This document shows, one piece after another, positions 8,250-17,884 of a DNA stretch of 64,000 nucleotides. The stretch spans positions 868,001-932,000 of the forward strand of contig NZ_CP050453.1 of NCBI RefSeq assembly GCF_014171575.1, given 5' to 3'. Made by a program: the position numbers and the translations under genes. The DNA comes from Microbacterium sp. Se63.02b (GTDB taxonomy: Bacteria > Actinomycetota > Actinomycetes > Actinomycetales > Microbacteriaceae). Numbering within the stretch: position 1 is the first letter of the stretch; each line of letters opens with the position of its first letter. The notes beneath the pieces are model-generated. The model had not been told where the DNA came from. It was given only the letters and a program-made list of their open reading frames with translations, and made no database searches.

Positions 8250-9745
8250 GTGACTGCGTATGTCTCGGCCTTCGACCTCTTCTCCATCGGAGTGGGGCCG
8301 TCGAGCTCCCATACGGTCGGACCCATGCGGGCGGCCCTCGACTTCGCGCGACGACTTACTGCGACGGGCGTCCTCGACCGGGTGGCCCGGGTCGGCGGCA
8401 CGCTGTACGGTTCGCTGGGAGCGACGGGCATCGGGCATGGGACGCCGGACGCCGTGGTCGCCGGACTCCGTGGACTCGCGCCCGAGACGTGCGATCCGGA
8501 AGATGTGCGCGCAGCGTGGACCGAGCTTCCCGCCCAGGCCGTGATCCGGGTCGACGGCACCCACGACGTGCCCTTCGTGAAGGACGACATCGTCTTCGCG
8601 CCGCGGACGCGCCTGCCGGGGCATCCGAACGCGATGACCCTCACGGCGTGGGCCGCCGACGGCACGGCCGTGGCGGAGGAGACCTACTACTCCGTGGGCG
8701 GCGGGTTCATCCGCCGCGACGGGGAGGAGGCGAAGCTCGCGAGCGCCGGCTTCCCATACGCCTACGCGGATGCCGCATCGCTGCTCGCCCTGTGCGACGA
8801 GAACGGCCTGTCGATCGCGGAGGTCGCGCGACTCAACGAGACGTCGGTGCGCAGCGAAGAGGAGGTCGCGGCGGGTCTGGATGCGATCTGGGACGCGATG
8901 TCCGGATGCGTCGACGCCGGTCTGCACGCCGAGGGCACTCTTCCCGGCATCCTCAAGGTGAAGCGACGGGCGGGCGTGATCCGCGGCCAGCTCGAGGCGG
9001 TCGAGGCCGAGGGACATCGCGAGCTTCCCGGCGAGTGGCTCGGCGCGTTCGCCCTGGCGGTCAACGAGGAGAACGCCGCGGGCGGACGAGTCGTCACCGC
9101 GCCGACGAACGGCGCGGCCGGCATCCTGCCCGCCGTCGCCATGTACTGGTGGCGCTTCCTCGCCGACTCCGGTCTCGGAGCGGGCAACGCCGTGACGCCC
9201 TACGGCGAGCTCGTCGGCAGCGCGCTTCTCGGCTTCGAGCCGGAGGTCCGCGCGCTCGACGCCGCGAGCGATCTCGACGATGAGCAGACCGCCGAGGCGA
9301 ATCGCCGCCGCGGCATCCGGCGCTTCCTCCTGACGGCCACCGCGCTCGGCTCGCTGTTCAAGGCCAACGCGTCGATCTCCGGCGCCGAGGGCGGCTGCCA
9401 GGCCGAGGTCGGCTCGGCCTGCGCCATGGCGGCGGGCGGCCTCACCGCCGTGATGGGTGGCACGAACCGGCAGATCGAGAACGCCGCCGAGATCGCGATG
9501 GAGCACCACCTCGGGCTCACCTGCGATCCGATCGGCGGACTCGTGCAGATCCCCTGCATCGAGCGCAACGCGATCGCCGCCTCGACCGCGGTCACGGCGG
9601 CTCGTCTCGCACTCCGGGGGACGGGAGCCACTACGTCTCGCTGGACGCCGTCGTCGAGACCATGCGCCAGACCGGGGCGGACATGTCGACGAAGTACAAG
9701 GAGACCAGCGAGGGCGGTCTCGCGGTCAACGTCATCGAGTGCTGA
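8250..9745 (+). CDS. sdaA: L-serine ammonia-lyase (L-serine dehydratase, single chain; frameshifted near 3' end)
   Basis: Deaminates L-serine to pyruvate using a [4Fe-4S] cluster. N-terminal beta domain starts [20 protein letters not shown]. The alpha domain has [47 protein letters not shown], holding the cluster cysteines. A G is missing from the run at 9616-9620; restoring it gives [20 protein letters not shown] and a stop at 9745, about 498 residues. Compared with typical SdaA there are about 30 extra residues between AVAMYWW and RRFLLTA. The GTG start lies six bases after TAGCCT (8238-8243), a leaderless layout. Confidence 0.93.
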
Positions 9746-9802
9746 TGCTCCGCGTCGGTGGATGCCGATAGCCTCCACGAGACAGCACGCGCGGAGGGCA
9801 TC

Positions 9803-10558
9803 ATGGACGCGTTCTGGGAGCCGAGCTCTCGTCGCCGGAGACAGCAGCCGGTCGTCGCGGTCCGCCCGAACGACGATGCGCCGGCGCCCGGCGGGCAGTG
9901 GCCGACCAGCATCCCCGCCGTCGCCCAGGTGTTGCGGGAGGGTATCGACCTCGACCCCGGCATCACCTTCCTCGTGGGCGAGAACGGCAGCGGCAAGTCG
10001 ACCCTGGTCGAGGGCATCGCGATCGCGTACGGCCTCTCGCCGGAGGGCGGGTCCCGGCAGGCGCGACACACCACACGGGCGACCGAATCGCCGTTGTCCG
10101 ACTGGCTGCACCTGCAGCGGGGTGTGGGAGCCCACCGCTGGGGGTTCTTCCTCCGTGCGGAGACCATGCACTCCTTCTACACGTACCTCGAGGAGAATCC
10201 GTCGACCGGCGGGGCCGATGTGCCGTTCCACGAGATGAGTCACGGCGAATCGTTCCTCGCCCTGCTGGAGAGCCGCTTCGACGAGCCGGGCTTCTACTGC
10301 CTCGATGAGCCAGAGGCCGCGCTCTCGTTCAACTCGACGCTCGCGCTCATCGCCGTGCTCCGCCGCATCGCCGACGACGGGGGTCAGGTGCTGTGCGCGA
10401 CCCACTCGCCGGTGCTCGCCGCTCTTCCCGGTGCGAAGATCCTCGAGGTGGGCGAGTGGGGCGTGCGTGAGGCGGAATGGGGCGACCTCGAGATCGTGAA
10501 CCACTGGCGCTCGTTCCTCGACCACCCCACCCGGTACCTCCGTCATCTGCTCGACTGA
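9803..10558 (+). CDS. AAA family ATPase, ABC-type head domain
   Basis: About 251 residues. Walker A VGENGSGKSTLVEG, signature-like EMSHGESFLALLE, Walker B GFYCLDEPEAALS and switch His in CATHSPVLAA form a complete ABC-type ATPase head with no transmembrane partner. Such stand-alone proteins (AAA_21/AAA_15 type) are often uncharacterised. Ribosome binding site GGAGGG at 9793-9798 supports ATG 9803 over upstream in-frame starts. It follows sdaA by 57 bases and may be cotranscribed. No nuclease domain is visible, so it is not an OLD nuclease. Confidence 0.82.
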   Translation: MDAFWEPSSRRRRQQPVVAVRPNDDAPAPGGQWPTSIPAVAQVLREGIDLDPGITFLVGENGSGKSTLVEGIAIAYGLSPEGGSRQARHTTRATESPLSDWLHLQRGVGAHRWGFFLRAETMHSFYTYLEENPSTGGADVPFHEMSHGESFLALLESRFDEPGFYCLDEPEAALSFNSTLALIAVLRRIADDGGQVLCATHSPVLAALPGAKILEVGEWGVREAEWGDLEIVNHWRSFLDHPTRYLRHLLD

Positions 10559-10609
10559 GTCGCGCGCACCGGGGATGGCCGCCACGGGCGAAGTCGTAGG
10601 CTGGCGGGC

Positions 10610-11206
10610 ATGACCGAGCAGAAGACGCCGCGTCGCCGTGGGCGCCCGAAGGGCGGCTCCGATTCGCGCGAGCGCATCATCGCCGCGGCGGTCGACGAGT
10701 TCGGCGAGCAGGGGTACGACGGCTCGACGATCCGCTCGATCGCCGCCCGCGCCGGGGTGGACTCCGCTCTCGTGCACCATTACTTCGGCACCAAGGCCGA
10801 TCTGTTCGCCGAGGCCGTCGGCATTCCCCTGCGCCCGGACATCGACGTGCCGGCGATCGTCGCCGGGCCGCGTGACGAGGTCGGCGAACGTCTGGTGCGC
10901 TACGTGCTCGAGGCGTTCGAGCAGCCGGAGGTGCGCAGACGCGGCGTCATGCTCCTGCGCACCGCGCTCGGAAGCAGACTCACGACGCCGTTGCTCGCCG
11001 GGTTCCTGACGCGTGAGCTGATCGGACGCATCGCCCGGAGCCTCGGCACCGAGGACGCCGACCTGCGTGCGTCGCTCGTGGCCTCGCAGATCGCCGGCAT
11101 GTTGATCGCACGGTATCTCCTGCGGCTCCCGGCGCTCGCCGCTGCATCGGTGGACGAACTCGTCGGGCGCGTGGGGCCTACCGTGCAGCGCTACCTCTTC
11201 GACTGA
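10610..11206 (+). CDS. TetR family transcriptional regulator
   Basis: 198 residues. HTH region residues 20-65 (RERIIAAAVDEFGEQGYDGS, SIAARAGVDSALVHHYFGTKADLF) and a C-terminal ligand domain of the TetR_C type found in regulators of ABC exporters (MLLRTALGSRLTTPLLAGF). ATG 10610 follows TAGGCT (10597-10602) by seven bases, a leaderless start. Immediately upstream of an ABC-2 exporter operon whose promoter carries an 18-base palindrome, which it most likely represses until a drug or lipid ligand binds. Confidence 0.92.
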   Translation: MTEQKTPRRRGRPKGGSDSRERIIAAAVDEFGEQGYDGSTIRSIAARAGVDSALVHHYFGTKADLFAEAVGIPLRPDIDVPAIVAGPRDEVGERLVRYVLEAFEQPEVRRRGVMLLRTALGSRLTTPLLAGFLTRELIGRIARSLGTEDADLRASLVASQIAGMLIARYLLRLPALAAASVDELVGRVGPTVQRYLFD

Positions 11207-11227
11207 CGAAGGGGCGCGCGAAGTCCG

Positions 11228-11272
11228 TTGACGCGATGGAGCGGCGGGCGCATAATTCATCACATGATGAAT
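11228..11272 (+). promoter_or_regulatory. overlapping promoter, TetR-type operator and leaderless start
   Basis: TTGACG (11228-11233), a 17-base spacer and CATAAT (11251-11256) form a good vegetative promoter. Its +1 should fall at or next to the ATG at 11264. The palindrome ATTCATCACATGATGAAT (11255-11272; 8-base arms, 2-base centre) covers the -10, the start site and the first codons. Bound repressor would block everything. Confidence 0.7.
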
Positions 11273-12045
11273 AACTCGGCTGTCGAGATCACGGACCTCC
11301 GCGTCCGGCGTGGAGTCGTGCACGTCTTCGAGGGGATCGACCTCACGATCCCGCGCGGGCAGATCACGGGTCTGCTCGGACCGTCCGGGTGCGGCAAGAC
11401 CACGCTCATGCGCTCCATCGTCGGTGTGCAGAGGATCGCGGGAGGCCAGGTCACGGTCTTCGGTGAGCCGGGCGGGTCGCGGCAGCTCCGCCATCGGGTC
11501 GCGTACGGCACACAGGGCACCGCGGTGTACGGCGACCTCAGCGTGCGCCAGAATCTCACCTACTTCGCGTCGCTGTTGAAGGTGCCGAAGGGCGATGTCG
11601 ACAGGGTCATCGACGAGGTCGGGCTGCGTGCGCAAGCGGGGCAGCTCGTCGACTCGCTGAGCGGCGGTCAGGCGACGCGGGTCTCGCTCGCCGCGGCATT
11701 GATCGGCTCCCCGGAACTCGTCGTGCTGGACGAGCCCACCGTCGGTCTCGACCCCGTGCTGCGAGCCGAGCTGTGGGCGCTCTTCCGCGGGCTCGCCGAT
11801 CGGGGGTCACGCTCATCGTGTCGAGCCACGTCATGGACGAGGCGGTGCGCTGCGACCGGCTGCTGCTCATGCGAGAAGGCCGCATCATCGCCGACACCAC
11901 GCCGACGTCGCTGCTGGCGGACACCGGCACGACCGATGCGGAGGCGGCCTTCCTGACGTTGATCGAGCGCGATCGCTCCGGCGATGCGGGCACGAGGCGG
12001 TCGCGCCGAGAAGCACGCGAGCACCGTGAGGAGGTCGGCGAATGA
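11264..12045 (+). CDS. ABC transporter ATP-binding protein, ABC-2 exporter type (frameshifted)
   Basis: Walker A GLLGPSGCGKTTLM, Q-loop YGTQGTAVYGDLSV, signature DSLSGGQATRVSLA, Walker B ELVVLDEPTVGLDP. The frame breaks at the G run 11802-11806; adding one G continues as VTLIVSSHVMDEAVRCDRLLLMREGRIIAD to the stop at 12045, about 260 residues. Start ATG 11264 or 11267; no ribosome binding site, consistent with a leaderless message. The stop overlaps the permease start by four bases. It powers export by the neighbouring permease; substrate unknown, drug efflux likely from the TetR context. Confidence 0.92.
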
Positions 12046-12776
12046 ACGGCCGCCGGATGTTCGCCACTGCTGGTCGGGTCCTCACGCAGTTGCGGCACGA
12101 CCCGCGGTCGATCGCCTTGATGCTCGTCGCACCGAGCCTTCTCGTCGGGCTCTTCGCGTGGTTGTTCAGCGATCAGGACGGCGTCTTCGACCAGTTCGGC
12201 GGTGCCATCCTCGCCCTGTTCCCGTTCATCGTGATGTTCCTCATCACGTCGATCACCACCTTGCGCGAGCGGCGGTCGGGCACGCTCGAACGGCTGATGA
12301 CCACGCCACTCGACAAGGCCGACTTCATCCTCGGCTATGCGCTCGCGTTCGGGCTGATGGCCGTGCTGCAGGCGGTGATCACGGTGTGGTTCGCTGTGGC
12401 GGTGTGCGGACTCGACGTCGACGGCCCCCTGTGGCAGCTCGGACTCGTCGCGGTGGTCGACGCGCTCCTCGGCACGGCGCTCGGACTGCTCGCGAGCGCG
12501 TTCGCACAGACCGAGTTCCAGGCGGTGCAGTTCATGCCGCTGCTGGTGTTCCCGCAGATCATCCTCGGCGGGCTGTTCATGCCGCGCGACCAGATGCCCG
12601 ACGTGCTCTCCGCGATCTCCGACTGGCTGCCGCTGAGCTACGCGATCGACACGATCAATGCGGTCGCCGCGGGCGACGAGGGGTGGGATGTGTTCGGGCC
12701 GCTGCTCGTGGTGCTCGCGTTCGCCGTCGGCGCGCTGATCCTGGCCTCGCTCACTCTGCGTCGACGCACCCGCTGA
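12042..12776 (+). CDS. ABC-2 type transporter permease
   Basis: 244 residues with six predicted membrane segments. It shows the family features RERRSGTLERLMTTPL after segment 2, and LVFPQIILGGLFMPRDQMPDVL with WLPLSYAIDTIN before the last segment. It forms the membrane channel for the ATPase encoded four bases upstream (ATGA overlap). DrrB-like exporters of antibiotics share this layout. No other accessory subunit is encoded, so the transporter is probably a homodimer of each chain. Confidence 0.92.
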   Translation: MNGRRMFATAGRVLTQLRHDPRSIALMLVAPSLLVGLFAWLFSDQDGVFDQFGGAILALFPFIVMFLITSITTLRERRSGTLERLMTTPLDKADFILGYALAFGLMAVLQAVITVWFAVAVCGLDVDGPLWQLGLVAVVDALLGTALGLLASAFAQTEFQAVQFMPLLVFPQIILGGLFMPRDQMPDVLSAISDWLPLSYAIDTINAVAAGDEGWDVFGPLLVVLAFAVGALILASLTLRRRTR

Positions 12777-12797
12777 GTCCGCGACCCCCGCCGCCGA

Positions 12798-15346
12798 TCA
12801 CCGCGCGGCGCGGTTCTTGGTGTGCTTCGTCGGAACGGCTGCCCACGGATCCTCCGGCCACGGGTGCTTCGGGTAGCGTCCGCGCATCTCCGCGCGCACC
12901 TGCGCATACGGACCGGACCAGAACGAGGCGAGGTCGTCGGTGACCGCGAGCGGTCGCCCCGCGGGGGAGAGCAGGTGGAACAGCACCGGCACGCGCCCGT
13001 CGACGAGTCGGGGAGTCTCCGCCCACCCGAAGCACTCCTGCAGCTTCACGGCGACGACGGGGCGCGCCTGCGGGTCCTCGGGCTCCGGATAGCTGAGGCG
13101 GATGCGGGATCCGCTGGGCACCTCGAGGCGTTCGGGCGCGAGCTCGTCGAGCCGCACGGCTTCGGGCCAAGGCAGCAGGCGGCGAAGCGCGGACACAAGG
13201 TCCAGACGTCCCGCCGGCGTGCCGGCTGCCAGCGCGTCGATCTCGGGTGCAAGCCAGGCGTCGAGTGCCTCGACCAGCCCCGCATCCGACACATCGGGCC
13301 AGGGCGCTCCCCGCTCGCGTCGCAGCAGTGCGAGCCTGCGGCGCAGCTGGTCTGCGGCGTCGGACCAGGTGAACACCCCGAGACCGTCGCGGCGGAGTGC
13401 GCGGCGCACGGCGTCGCGAGCCTCTTGGGTCGATGCCCGCACCGGCGCCGAACTGCGCACGATCGCACCGACCCTCTGCTCCCGCCGAGCCCGGACGCGT
13501 CCGCCGATGAACTCCGCCTCCACCCGGTCGGAGATCAGGTGGTTCGCGGCCCGCTCCAGCTGGGCATCGGTGAGCGACGCGGCGGACCGGATGATCGCCC
13601 CTGATCCGGCCGCGGCCCGCGAGGCGGCGCGTGCCACATCGGCGACCGCGAGCCATTCGACCGCTGCGAGCGGGCCGCTGACCCCCGCCCTGGTGCCCGA
13701 TGCCAGCAGGAACGTCGCTCCATCGGCGGTGCGCTCGACCCGGTGGGCGACCCTCTCGGGGAAGGCCAGTGCGATCACGAGGCCCACGCCGTCGAGACCC
13801 GCGTCGACCCCTGGCGTGAGAGCGACCATGCGCTCGAGGCGATCGGCATCGTCGTGCCATCGGCGGGCATCCGGAGTCCTGCCCCCTCGCAACGCGATGA
13901 GCGCCTGCGCGACGTCGGCATCGGAGACGCGCAGGTCCCCACCGAGGACGGCGACGGTCTCGGCCGCGAGTCGACGCCCGACCGCCGGGCTGCCGTCACG
14001 GAGGGCACGGGCGAGTCGCGGATCGGTCGGGATGCGGGCCAGCGCGCGGCCCTCCACCGTGGCGCGACCATCGTCGTCGATCGCGCCCAGACCGCGGAGA
14101 ACCCGCAGGGCGTCGGCGAGGCTCTCGGCAGGCAGCGGGTCGATCAAGCGCAGGCCGGTCCCGCCAGGGGCACCCCAGCATGCGAGCAACAGGGCGGCGT
14201 CAGTGAGGTCGGACACCGCGATCTCGGGTGTCGGACGCGCAGGGGCGGCCGCGTAGGAGCGCTCGTCGACGCAGCGGATGACGACGCCGGGGCCCTGTCG
14301 TGTGGCGCGCCCCGCCCGCTGCACGCACGACGATCGGGCGGCCGCCGTGGTGACCAGACCGGTCATGCCGCGGGTGGCATCGCGCTGCGGATGCCGCGAC
14401 AGACAGCTGTCCACGACCAGGCGGACACCCGGCACCGTGAGCGAGGACTCCGCGAGAGGTCGTGACGATGACGCGGGGAAGATCCTCCGGCGCGCGGCCC
14501 CGGATCACGGCGTCCTGCGCGGCGGGTGGGATCTGGCCGTGCAGCTCCCGCACATCGAACGCGTCGCTCGCGGCACGGACGCGGCGGGCGATCTCCGACA
14601 CCTCGCGGGCGCCGGGTGCGAACACCAGCACGTCGGCATCCGGTGCCTCGCCGATCAGCTCCAGGGTCGCTGATGCCGTGACATCCGCGATGTGGTCGAG
14701 GAATCCTCGGGTGACTCCACGCTGGTCGAGGCGGGGTACGGGGCTCGGGGCCCAGCGCTCGGCGAGGGGGAAGGCGGCGACGGCGTGCTCGACGATCGGG
14801 GCGGAGCCTCGTCGGTGCCGATGACCGCAGCCACGCGTGCGGCGTCGAGCGTGGCGGACATGGCGACGACGAGCAGGTCGTCCCGCAGCTCGCGCACCTC
14901 GGAGAGCAGGCCGATGAGGAGGTCGGTCTCGAGCGCGCGCTCGTGCACCTCGTCGATGACCACCGCGTCGACGCCATCGAGTCCAGGGTCGTCGAGCATG
15001 CGTCGCAGGAGGACTCCGGCCGTGACGAACTCGACCCGCGTCGCCGCCCCGGCGGAGCGCTCGCCGCGCACCGTGAACCCGACGCGGGAGCCGACGGCGG
15101 AGCCGTCGAGGTGCGCGAGACGACGGGCGGCCGCGCGGGCGGCTACGCGCCGAGGCTGGGTGACGATCACGCGGCCGGTACCTCGTGCGGCGATGAGCGG
15201 CGGCACGAGGGTGGTCTTCCCGTGCCGGGCGGCGCCGTCACGACCGCCGATCCGCGCGCGTCCAGCGCCGCCGAGAGCTCGTCCAGGGCGCCGGCGAACG
15301 AGAGCCCCGCGCCGATGGCGGCGAGGTCGAAGGCGGCGCGCGTCAT
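12798..15346 (-). CDS. hrpB: ATP-dependent helicase HrpB (three frameshifts)
   Basis: DEAH-box helicase of the HrpB family. Motif I is VTAPPGTGKTTLVPPL after repairing the CCC run 15219-15221. Motif II is VVIDEVHER, motif III is VAMSATLD, then VIVTT, and motif VI is QRAGRATRQGPG. The C-terminal domain (HrpB_C) ends with GRYPKHPWPEDPWAAVPTKHTKNRAAR split over the last 30 residues. Further shifts at 14798-14801 (missing base) and 14454-14460 (extra base). Repaired length is about 849 residues, normal for HrpB. ATG 15346 (MTRAAFDLAAIGAG). Role in RNA metabolism is poorly defined outside the family name. Confidence 0.9.
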
Positions 15347-15378
15347 GTGTCCAGTCTGCCTGGTCGGTTCTCGCAAGA

Positions 15379-15418
15379 CAGCGGATGCCGCGACCGAGGT
15401 CGGCCGCGGCATCCGCTG
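15379..15418 (-). terminator. hairpin terminator after flotillin gene
   Basis: CAGCGGATGCCGCG (15379-15392) and CGCGGCATCCGCTG (15405-15418) are perfect 14-base inverted repeats in the gap between flotillin and hrpB. On the minus strand it is followed by TCTTG, only a weak U tract. Confidence 0.65.
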
Positions 15419-15430
15419 TGTTTCAGGTGG

Positions 15431-17023
15431 CTACTCCGCTGCGGGAGCGGGGGCAGCGGGTGGCGGGGTGGTCGGTGTCGAGACGCGCGGTGCGGGCGGC
15501 GTGGCCTCCGCGACGCCTGCGCCGATGCCGCGGCCGACGGCCTGGCCCTGGATGATGCCGGCGAGGTCGAGCCCGGTCGCCGAGTGCACGCTGTCGAACA
15601 CGGAGCGCAGGGCCTTGGCGCTGTCGGCACCGACGACGTTCGAGGCGCCGTCGTCGCCCGAGCCGCCGATGATCGACACGTTGCCGATCGCCGCATAGCC
15701 CTTGGAGAACTCGGCCATGATCGACGGGAGCACTTCGAGCACGCGCTGCGAGAGGAAGGCGTCCTGGTTCGAGGCGATGGCCTTGGCCTCGGCTTCGAGC
15801 GAAGCCGCGCGGGCGTCACCTTCGGCACGGATGGCGTCGGCCTCGGCGTTGGCGCGGAGGCGGCGGGCCTCCGACTCGGCCTCGGCCTGGGCGCGCAGAG
15901 CGTTCGCCTCACCGCTGGCCTTCGCGATCGCCGCGGCTGCTTCACCCTCGGCGCGAGCCTTGTCGGCCTGCGCCTGCTGCTCGGCGATGCGGGTGCGGGC
16001 CTCGGCCTGCTTGACCTGCTCGATCGCGGCAGCCTCGGCGGCGCGTTCGCGGGTGTAGAGCTCGGCCTGGGCGCGTGTCTCGGCCTCATACCGCTGGGCA
16101 TCGGCGACGCGCTTGACGTCGGCGTCGAGCTGGGCCTGCTTGTTCTCGGCCTGCTGCTGCAGCACGGCCTGCTCCGCCTGGGCGCGGGCGAGTGCCTCCG
16201 CCTGCTCCGCCTCGGCACGTGCGCGACCGATGCCCGAGTCGGCGTTGGCGGTGTTCGTGTCGAGCGCGGTCTGCTCGATCAGGTTGGCTTCCTGGTTGGC
16301 GATGTTCTTCTGATTGATCGCGCGGTCGGCGTTGGTCTGCGAGATCTCGGCGGACTGACGCTTGGCCTGGATCTCGGGAGCACCGAGCGACTGGATGTAG
16401 CCGACCTTGTCGGTGATGCCCTTGATCTGGAACGAGTCGAGGATCAGGCCCTGCTCGGCGAGCTCCTGCGACACGTCGGCGGCGATCTGGTCCGAGAACT
16501 TCTTGCGCTCGCGCATCAGCTCGACGACCGACAGGGTGGCGACGATGCCGCGGAGCGCACCTTCGAGCTGCTCGGTGGTGAACTGCTCGATGGCCTTGTC
16601 CTGCGAGGCGAATCGCTCGGCGGCGCGGCGGACCAGGATCGGGTCGGATCCGATCTTCACGATCGCGACACCGTCGACGTTCAGGGTCACACTGTCGAGC
16701 GACTGTGCTTCGGCGTTCAGGGAGACCTGACGTGAACGTAGCGAGATGATCTCGTGACGCTGCGTGATCGGATTCACGAGCGACTTGCCGTTCACGATCA
16801 CGGTGACCGGCGACTCCGACATCTCGGACCTGCTCGAGCCGTCGGCCGAGAGCACGGCGGTCTGCACCTTCTGCTTGCGCCCCGAGATGACGAGCGCCTC
16901 GTCGGCGCGAGCGACCTTGATCCAGCTACGCGCGAACAGCAGCAGGATCAGCAGCAGGACGACGGCGACGACGACCGCGATTCCCACGATGACGAGGATG
17001 CCGACGATTCCGGCGATCTCCAT
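15431..17023 (-). CDS. flotillin / SPFH-domain membrane scaffold protein
   Basis: 530 residues. One N-terminal membrane segment (residues 4-32), SPFH domain (about 40-230: ADEALVISGRKQK, PITQRHEIISLRSRQVSLNA), then a long Glu/Ala-rich coiled coil (about 235-430, with AEAEQAEALARAQAEQA-type heptads). The C-terminal oligomerisation region has VLPSIMAEFSKGYAAIGNVSIIGG. Organises membrane microdomains. GGGAGGT before ATG 17023 is a strong ribosome binding site. Ends in a Pro/Ala/Thr tail. It is downstream of marR on the same strand, but a 129-base gap makes cotranscription uncertain. Confidence 0.93.
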   Translation of the reverse strand: MEIAGIVGILVIVGIAVVVAVVLLLILLLFARSWIKVARADEALVISGRKQKVQTAVLSADGSSRSEMSESPVTVIVNGKSLVNPITQRHEIISLRSRQVSLNAEAQSLDSVTLNVDGVAIVKIGSDPILVRRAAERFASQDKAIEQFTTEQLEGALRGIVATLSVVELMRERKKFSDQIAADVSQELAEQGLILDSFQIKGITDKVGYIQSLGAPEIQAKRQSAEISQTNADRAINQKNIANQEANLIEQTALDTNTANADSGIGRARAEAEQAEALARAQAEQAVLQQQAENKQAQLDADVKRVADAQRYEAETRAQAELYTRERAAEAAAIEQVKQAEARTRIAEQQAQADKARAEGEAAAAIAKASGEANALRAQAEAESEARRLRANAEADAIRAEGDARAASLEAEAKAIASNQDAFLSQRVLEVLPSIMAEFSKGYAAIGNVSIIGGSGDDGASNVVGADSAKALRSVFDSVHSATGLDLAGIIQGQAVGRGIGAGVAEATPPAPRVSTPTTPPPAAPAPAAE

Positions 17024-17152
17024 GAATGACCTCCCTGGTTCCCCCCGAGGGGGCGGTCTGACGTGCCCGCGCTCAGTGCGGGCGTACGCGAACCACCCTG
17101 CCAGAAAAGAGCGGAGCCCGTTCTCGCGGGGTCGGCAGCCGGGGGATCGGCG

Positions 17153-17579
17153 TCAGCGGGAGCGGAGCTTCTCCGCGAGGTCGCGCAGCGCGCAGCTCCT
17201 CGTCGTCCAGACGCGACATGCGGTCGGCTATCGAGCGGCCGTGCACGGTGGCGAGTGAGCGGAACGCCCGCGCACCCTCGTCGGTCGCACGGATCAGCGC
17301 GCCGCGGCCGTCGTCGGGATCGGCGCATTTCGCCACGAGTCCGCGCGCGACCATGCGGTCGACGAGGCGCGAGACGCTGGGCTGGCTGATCAGCATGTTC
17401 GAGGTGATGTCGCGCAGCCGCGCTGTCATGTCGGGGGAGCGGGTGACCGTCAGCAGCACGTCGTACTCGGCCTGCGCGAGATCGCTGTCGTCGAAGTCGG
17501 TCATCATCTCGGTGAACAGCTCGTGCTGCGCGCGGAACAGGCTCTCCCAGGCCTCGAGGGCGAGCTTGCGATCGGTCAT
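17153..17579 (-). CDS. MarR family transcriptional regulator (frameshifted)
   Basis: About 141 residues. Winged-helix region MTARLRDITSNMLISQPSVSRLVDRMVARGLVAKCADPDDGRG with a typical MarR wing. The frame shifts in a GC-repeat at 17181-17195; repaired, the protein ends ELRALRDLAEKLRSR with stop at 17153. ATG 17579 gives MTDRKLALEAWESLF. Preceded by a terminator-like hairpin and a possible short leader peptide, which suggests its transcription is attenuated or separated from an upstream small RNA. Targets unknown. Confidence 0.85.
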
Positions 17580-17603
17580 CCCCTCAGAATACTGGGAACA
17601 GTA

Positions 17604-17637
17604 AAGGGCCGGTCGGAGAGGCTCCCGACCGGCCCTT
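17604..17637 (-). terminator. strong intrinsic terminator upstream of marR
   Basis: AAGGGCCGGTCGG (17604-17616) and CCGACCGGCCCTT (17625-17637) form a perfect 13-base stem with an 8-base loop. On the minus strand the stem is followed by TTTACTG. It lies 25 bases before the marR ATG, in the marR 5' region, so it would end a transcript started further upstream on the minus strand. Confidence 0.65.
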
Positions 17638-17664
17638 GTCCCTTGCACCAAGAGTGTCCTGCAA

Positions 17665-17697
17665 TCACATGCGGTGGATGCCACAGCAAACATTCAC
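17665..17697 (-). CDS. possible 10-residue leader peptide (VNVCCGIHRM)
   Basis: GTG-initiated ORF with two adjacent Cys codons. Upstream are TTGCAT (17735-17730), a 17-base spacer and TACAGT (17712-17707), placing the transcription start about three bases before the GTG. Downstream comes the 13-base terminator stem and then marR. The layout of promoter, minimal leader with rare-amino-acid codons, terminator, gene is that of an attenuator. The alternative is a roughly 95-nt non-coding RNA. Without conservation data the peptide is uncertain. Confidence 0.35.
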   Translation of the reverse strand: MNVCCGIHRM

Positions 17698-17884
17698 CGT
17701 GCGATCACTGTATAACGGCGAGGTAACGAATGCAACGGTTTGATCACGGAGTTTTCCGGAGCGGACAGACGTCCACCGTGCGGCCGCGACGGACGACGTG
17801 GCGATCCTGCCCAGCGCGCGCGATCGGGTGCAGGCTGTCATCATCCAGGTGGTGGTGAGCCACAGGGCTCGAGAAGGGATCAAG

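Noticed and set aside
9200..11635. 811-residue open frame on the minus strand opposite sdaA, the AAA ATPase and tetR
   Set aside because: Spans several real genes and has no conserved domain; antisense artefact of high GC.
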